DNA of 8,114 nt from Bacteroidota bacterium (lineage in GTDB: Bacteria; Bacteroidota; Bacteroidia; Bacteroidales; Marinifilaceae): assembly GCA_023400335.1 (NCBI GenBank), contig JAEXFF010000056.1:1-8114 (forward strand), read 5' to 3'. Below, piece after piece: positions 5,978-8,114 of this stretch. The translations under genes were made by a program, and so were the position numbers. The notes below the pieces were generated by a model. The model did not search any database, was not told the DNA's origin, and worked only from the letters and a program-made list of their open reading frames with translations. How positions within the stretch are numbered: the stretch's first letter is position 1; every line of letters begins with the position of its first letter.

Positions 5978-7780
5978 TCAATTTTCGGACCTTCTCCGGA
6001 AAGGCTCGTATTTCTTCCCTCCTCCTTCAAAACCGGCATTCTTATAAAACTCGACAAAAGTCAAACGCATCGGATGTACAAAAGACCCCAAACCCGCCAT
6101 AAACAAATTCACACTATGTCCAAACAATAAAATAATGATCATCAGCAACTGTTTTACAACAGGTATATCCCCGCTCATGTTTATAGCTAAATCATTAAAT
6201 ACCAATCCGAGTACAGCGCTTGAAATACCTAAGGCAAATAAACGGATATAAGAAAGAGTATCTCCCAACAAACCTGTCGCCGTGTTATAAGTGTCCCACA
6301 AACCTGCCCCAATATTGATCAGGACATTCCGTTTCAGATTATTGAATAAAAATATCAAAGAACCGGCCACGCCTGCAACCACATACATGGGTATTTTTAC
6401 ATCATATCCTTTCAGGGATAAACCATAACAAGCTCCCTCTCCCAGAATCAGGACTAACCAACCGATTGTAGATAAAGCCGCAGGGAAACCATACCGCCTC
6501 CACAAATTGGCCACTTTCAGGAACATACCGAAAATGATCTGTACGACTCCAATAATCAGGGCTAAATTGAACAACTGCTGGGAATCCAGCATCATAGCCC
6601 GCATCTTTACCACCCATGGTATCTGAACTTCTAACAATTGTATTCCAAAAAAAGTTCCCCCTACAATTCCCATAATCACCGTGGAAACTCCCAACCATTG
6701 GGCCAGTGAAAGAATCGGTTTAATCTTGGGTTTAGCCCAGATCTTATAGATAGAAATACCGATCAATAGCAACAGACCATAACCCGCATCCCCCAAACAA
6801 AATCCAAAAAACAATACAAAAAACGGGGCAAAAAACGGAGTTAAATCAATTTCCCGATAATTGGGCAAAGAATAAAGTTCTCCGATAAACTCAAACAGAC
6901 GAGCAAATTTATTATTCTTCAATAAAATCGGAGGATTATCTGTATCTGCCGGTTCATCAAATTCATAATAAACTCCTTTATCCGACAACCAGTCAGCTGT
7001 ATCTTCCTTAATTCCTGCAGGAACCCACCCTTCCAGCGCAATTACCTTATCTTCTACTAAAATCTCGGAAGCATCATCTATTTTTAATTCATCAGTATCC
7101 TCATATAAACCCGTCCGGTATGCCTTCAAATTTCCGATAGAACGAAGGGCAATCTGATTGATCTTATAATTAACCGATTCCTTTTCTTCCCTCAGCCGGT
7201 CTATGTGCTGCTGAATTTCTTCTGCACTTGCCTGAGGAAAAACGACTGCATCAGCTTCCGGTTGTACCGACTCTCCCTGAGGAGTTACCGTAACAAAATA
7301 CTGTTGCCCTCTTGTCTGATAAACGGGAAAGGCATTATACTGTTCTTCCCATTCCGGCATATATTTCCGGTCCGGAACAGTAAAGAAACGTAAATCCCAT
7401 CCGGCATCCCGTAATCCCTCTATTTCTTCTCTCGGAAATTCTCCCCAGGGCTCGTATACCTGACCGTCTTTTTCCAAACTGGCAATTTGAGTATCGATTT
7501 GCTCTAACCGTTTATATTGTTCTTCCAAAAAAGTCAGCAATTCCAACCCTTCCTTACCCGGATTTCCGGCAATTTCTTCAGGTGTCCTTTTTTCCAAACG
7601 CCTGATCATTTCCCCAATCCGTTTAATGATAAGCATCTTTTGCTTTAGTTTCTCATCCTCAGCCGACCGCTTTTTATTTTCATGGACATGAACCACTCCC
7701 TTTTCCCGAAGTTCCTCCAGGAATTGCCGATAATCCTTATAGAATATCAGCAGGGATAATTTTTCCATTGGTACTACCAT
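5978..7780 (-). CDS. ntpI: V-type ATP synthase subunit I (a-type stator subunit)
   Basis: This 600-residue protein is the stator of the Vo sector and supplies the ion half-channels against the K ring. The N-terminal half (about 1-300) is cytoplasmic, with alpha-helical hairpin arms (about 40-105 and 185-215) that contact the peripheral stalk, and the family motif ALEGWVPAG at 248-256. The C-terminal half holds about seven or eight membrane helices from residue 315 on. Conserved landmarks are FFGFCLGDAGYGLLL (324-338), SYIRLFALG (510-518) with the essential Arg513 that faces the rotor glutamate, GHSVN (554-558), and the C-terminal FVHPMRLTFVEFYKN followed by FEGGGKKYEPF. The length is normal and no frameshift is seen. 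ATG at 7778-7780 is preceded by AAAGAGATAAAGA, a fair ribosome site; Met5 is an alternative start. The gene follows subunit D after 72 bp and precedes K, the usual order in this phylum. Confidence 0.96.
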   Translation of the reverse strand: MVVPMEKLSLLIFYKDYRQFLEELREKGVVHVHENKKRSAEDEKLKQKMLIIKRIGEMIRRLEKRTPEEIAGNPGKEGLELLTFLEEQYKRLEQIDTQIASLEKDGQVYEPWGEFPREEIEGLRDAGWDLRFFTVPDRKYMPEWEEQYNAFPVYQTRGQQYFVTVTPQGESVQPEADAVVFPQASAEEIQQHIDRLREEKESVNYKINQIALRSIGNLKAYRTGLYEDTDELKIDDASEILVEDKVIALEGWVPAGIKEDTADWLSDKGVYYEFDEPADTDNPPILLKNNKFARLFEFIGELYSLPNYREIDLTPFFAPFFVLFFGFCLGDAGYGLLLLIGISIYKIWAKPKIKPILSLAQWLGVSTVIMGIVGGTFFGIQLLEVQIPWVVKMRAMMLDSQQLFNLALIIGVVQIIFGMFLKVANLWRRYGFPAALSTIGWLVLILGEGACYGLSLKGYDVKIPMYVVAGVAGSLIFLFNNLKRNVLINIGAGLWDTYNTATGLLGDTLSYIRLFALGISSAVLGLVFNDLAINMSGDIPVVKQLLMIIILLFGHSVNLFMAGLGSFVHPMRLTFVEFYKNAGFEGGGKKYEPFRRRSEN

Positions 7781-7852
7781 TCTTTATCTCTTTAAGATAC
7801 AAACTTCAGAGCCCGTTTCTTTACAAACGATCCCTTTCCGTCTGATCATGCA

Positions 7853-8114
7853 TTACATTTCACTTTGTTCACCCTCTTTCCGGTTTTTCACGATTTTCTG
7901 TGCAGATTTAGAAAGATTTTCTTCGTCTTCCAAAAATCGTTTAATTTTCCGTATAGCCTCCTGAAATCCCGGGATTTGTACTTTTTCATACAAATTTACC
8001 TTCTGTGTTGTCTTTTTCCTTGCTTTATCCAGCAATTCCATTTTACGAACATAAAACTCCCGCTCCAAAGCAATATCCACCACTTGCTTTATGTGCTGGA
8101 TACCATCCAATAGC
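7853..8114 (-). CDS. ntpD: V-type ATP synthase subunit D, C-terminal part (cut by window edge)
   Basis: Only the last 87 codons are present; the frame stays open to the right edge, so the true start lies outside. The family protein is about 200 residues long. Subunit D is the central-stalk shaft that couples the A3B3 catalytic head to the membrane rotor. The visible part is the C-terminal helix of its long coiled-coil hairpin, ending at about VQIPGF, IRKIKRFLEDEENL and SAQKIVK. It matches the family pattern of TxxxVNxxE, an IP a few residues on, then I..I...LEE.E. TTG at 8108-8110 should not be taken as the start, since the upstream codon (CTA, Leu) continues the frame. Subunits A, B and the others presumably lie upstream, beyond the window. 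Confidence 0.88.
   Translation of the reverse strand, partial: LLDGIQHIKQVVDIALEREFYVRKMELLDKARKKTTQKVNLYEKVQIPGFQEAIRKIKRFLEDEENLSKSAQKIVKNRKEGEQSEM

Noticed and set aside
6402..6698. 98-codon open frame in another frame of subunit I
   Set aside because: Fully inside a conserved gene and its translation resembles no known family; a frame shadow.
7814..7829. CGTTT / AAACG inverted repeat in the D-I gap
   Set aside because: Arms of only five weak base pairs, no T run, and it lies inside an operon; too little support for a terminator or processing site.

Overview
The window looks like chromosome of a gut-type Bacteroidota, most likely a member of the Bacteroidales. Four things point that way: BACON-domain lipoproteins with an acidic stretch after the lipobox cysteine, a membrane-anchored TPR/helix-turn-helix regulator of a type seen in this phylum, a V-type ATPase cluster in the order D-I-K, and start codons without a clear Shine-Dalgarno. 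A promoter-like sequence of the form TTTG-N21-TAnnTTTG lies near the left edge. I cannot name a genus from the sequence alone.

Layout. Positions 1-240 are AT-rich and non-coding, with signs of a leftward promoter serving a gene outside the window. Positions 241-3346 hold two paralogous predicted surface lipoproteins, both leftward and 97 bp apart. Each has a lipoprotein-type signal peptide, BACON domain(s) (two in the downstream gene, one in the upstream gene), a PKD-like WGDG segment, an array of exact-length 27-residue Phe/Cys/Leu repeats (five and eight copies) and a shared C-terminal cap. Positions 3347-3641 form a divergent intergenic region with a G-rich repeated motif that could be an operator. 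Positions 3642-5375 encode, rightward, a regulator with extracytoplasmic TPRs, one membrane helix, a cytoplasmic coiled coil and a LuxR-like helix-turn-helix. A hairpin at 5419-5449 probably terminates both this gene and the operon converging on it. Positions 5465-8114 are the end of a leftward V-type ATPase operon: subunit K (rotor ring), subunit I (stator a-type) and the C-terminal part of subunit D (central stalk), cut by the window edge.

How the parts may work together. The ATPase subunits form an ion-translocating rotary machine. Subunit K keeps every residue position known to bind Na+ in Enterococcus hirae NtpK, so Na+ coupling is a reasonable prediction. The regulator and the lipoprotein pair look like a self-contained envelope module: the regulator may sense something outside the inner membrane through its TPRs and control the divergent lipoprotein genes. 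That link rests on gene arrangement and domain order only. It is the best candidate here for an undescribed system. The ATPase part is ordinary core metabolism.
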